Source of the DNA: Bacteroidota bacterium
GTDB lineage: Bacteria > Bacteroidota > Bacteroidia > JACCXN01
Assembly (NCBI GenBank): GCA_013696965.1
Contig: JACCXN010000099.1
Location: 1-33,701 of the forward strand
Length of the DNA: 33,701 nt
Direction of reading: 5' to 3'
This document shows, piece by piece, positions 33,584 through 33,701 of this stretch. The translations under genes were made by a program, and so were the position numbers. How positions within the stretch are numbered: the stretch's first letter is position 1; every line of letters begins with the position of its first letter. The notes beneath the pieces are model-generated. The model saw only the letters and a list, made by a program, of their open reading frames with translations. It was not told where the DNA came from and made no database searches.

Positions 33584-33701
33584 ATTTCATATGTATATAA
33601 TTTGTTTTTTAAAGGTCATATAGTATAGCCATGTTATATTCATTAGCGTTTGTGAACGGTTCGTGCATGGCTATTTCATATGTATATAATTTGTTTTTTA
33701 A
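33582..33701 (-). repeat. Inverted copies of the left-end leader repeat
   Basis: Read on the minus strand, 33701-33645 is the last 57 bases of a repeat unit, nearly identical to the left-end units (same GAACCGTTCACAAACGCT tail as unit 1), and 33644-33585 is a second unit up to its ATGAAA. Here the ATG (33590) AAA is followed at once by TAA (33584-33582) and then the 33551-33583 hairpin. The outer unit is cut off by the window end. Confidence 0.92.

Noticed and set aside
1-33701. Complete circular element closed by a terminal repeat
   Set aside because: The end copies are inverted, not direct, so they cannot be a simple circular overlap; content is chromosomal with no replication genes.

Overview
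The window is about 33.7 kb of AT-rich DNA from a member of the Bacteroidota. The evidence is a PorP/SprF protein beside a T9SS type-B (CHU_C) sorting domain, SprB-type and two-component-regulator-propeller modules, a YESQA-repeat (DUF6150-like) protein, a lack of Shine-Dalgarno sequences, and several promoters with the TAnnTTTG -7 element of this phylum. Genus and family cannot be fixed from this sequence. No phage, plasmid, transposase or CRISPR genes are present.

Layout. Positions 1-237 hold two complete and one partial copy of an 88-89 bp repeat; the last copy ends in the start codon of a small secreted YESQA-repeat protein (232-567). A 2033-residue alpha-2-macroglobulin-like protein follows (588-6689), then a histone-H1-like Lys/Ala/Pro protein (6926-7150). 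A dipeptide-epimerase-like enolase-superfamily enzyme (7193-8215, minus) is divergent from a small lipoprotein (8264-8806, plus). A 410 bp gap holds a strong hairpin and a 190-230 bp element with inverted ends. A tandem universal stress protein and a ferritin form a minus-strand pair (10568-9218).

From 32081 down to 10661 everything is on the minus strand and tightly packed: two adjoining operons. The first is YfiR-like protein, TPR protein and a membrane sensor with HAMP and SpoIIE/PP2C phosphatase domains. The second is a collagen-like protein (153 uninterrupted Gly-X-Y triplets without proline), a 1498-residue beta-roll adhesin-like protein, a small SprB-repeat protein with a T9SS type-B sorting domain, PorP/SprF, a large OmpA-family protein with six tandem repeats, a coiled-coil periplasmic protein, and a propeller-Y_Y_Y-TM-SpoIIE sensor phosphatase. 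I read this as a cell-surface structure locus: large exported fibres, a T9SS cargo/anchor with its SprF-type partner, a peptidoglycan-linked scaffold, and two paralogous phosphatase sensors at either end. This joint function is inferred from gene order, not demonstrated.

The right end holds a CAU-anticodon tRNA with a clear terminator and a back-to-back divergent promoter, a HAD phosphatase, a methylmalonyl-CoA-epimerase-like protein that overlaps it tail to tail, a perfect 13 bp hairpin, and a further pair of copies of the left-end repeat in inverted orientation. Both window ends therefore lie inside the same repeat family, so the window may be a contig that broke at a multicopy repeat.
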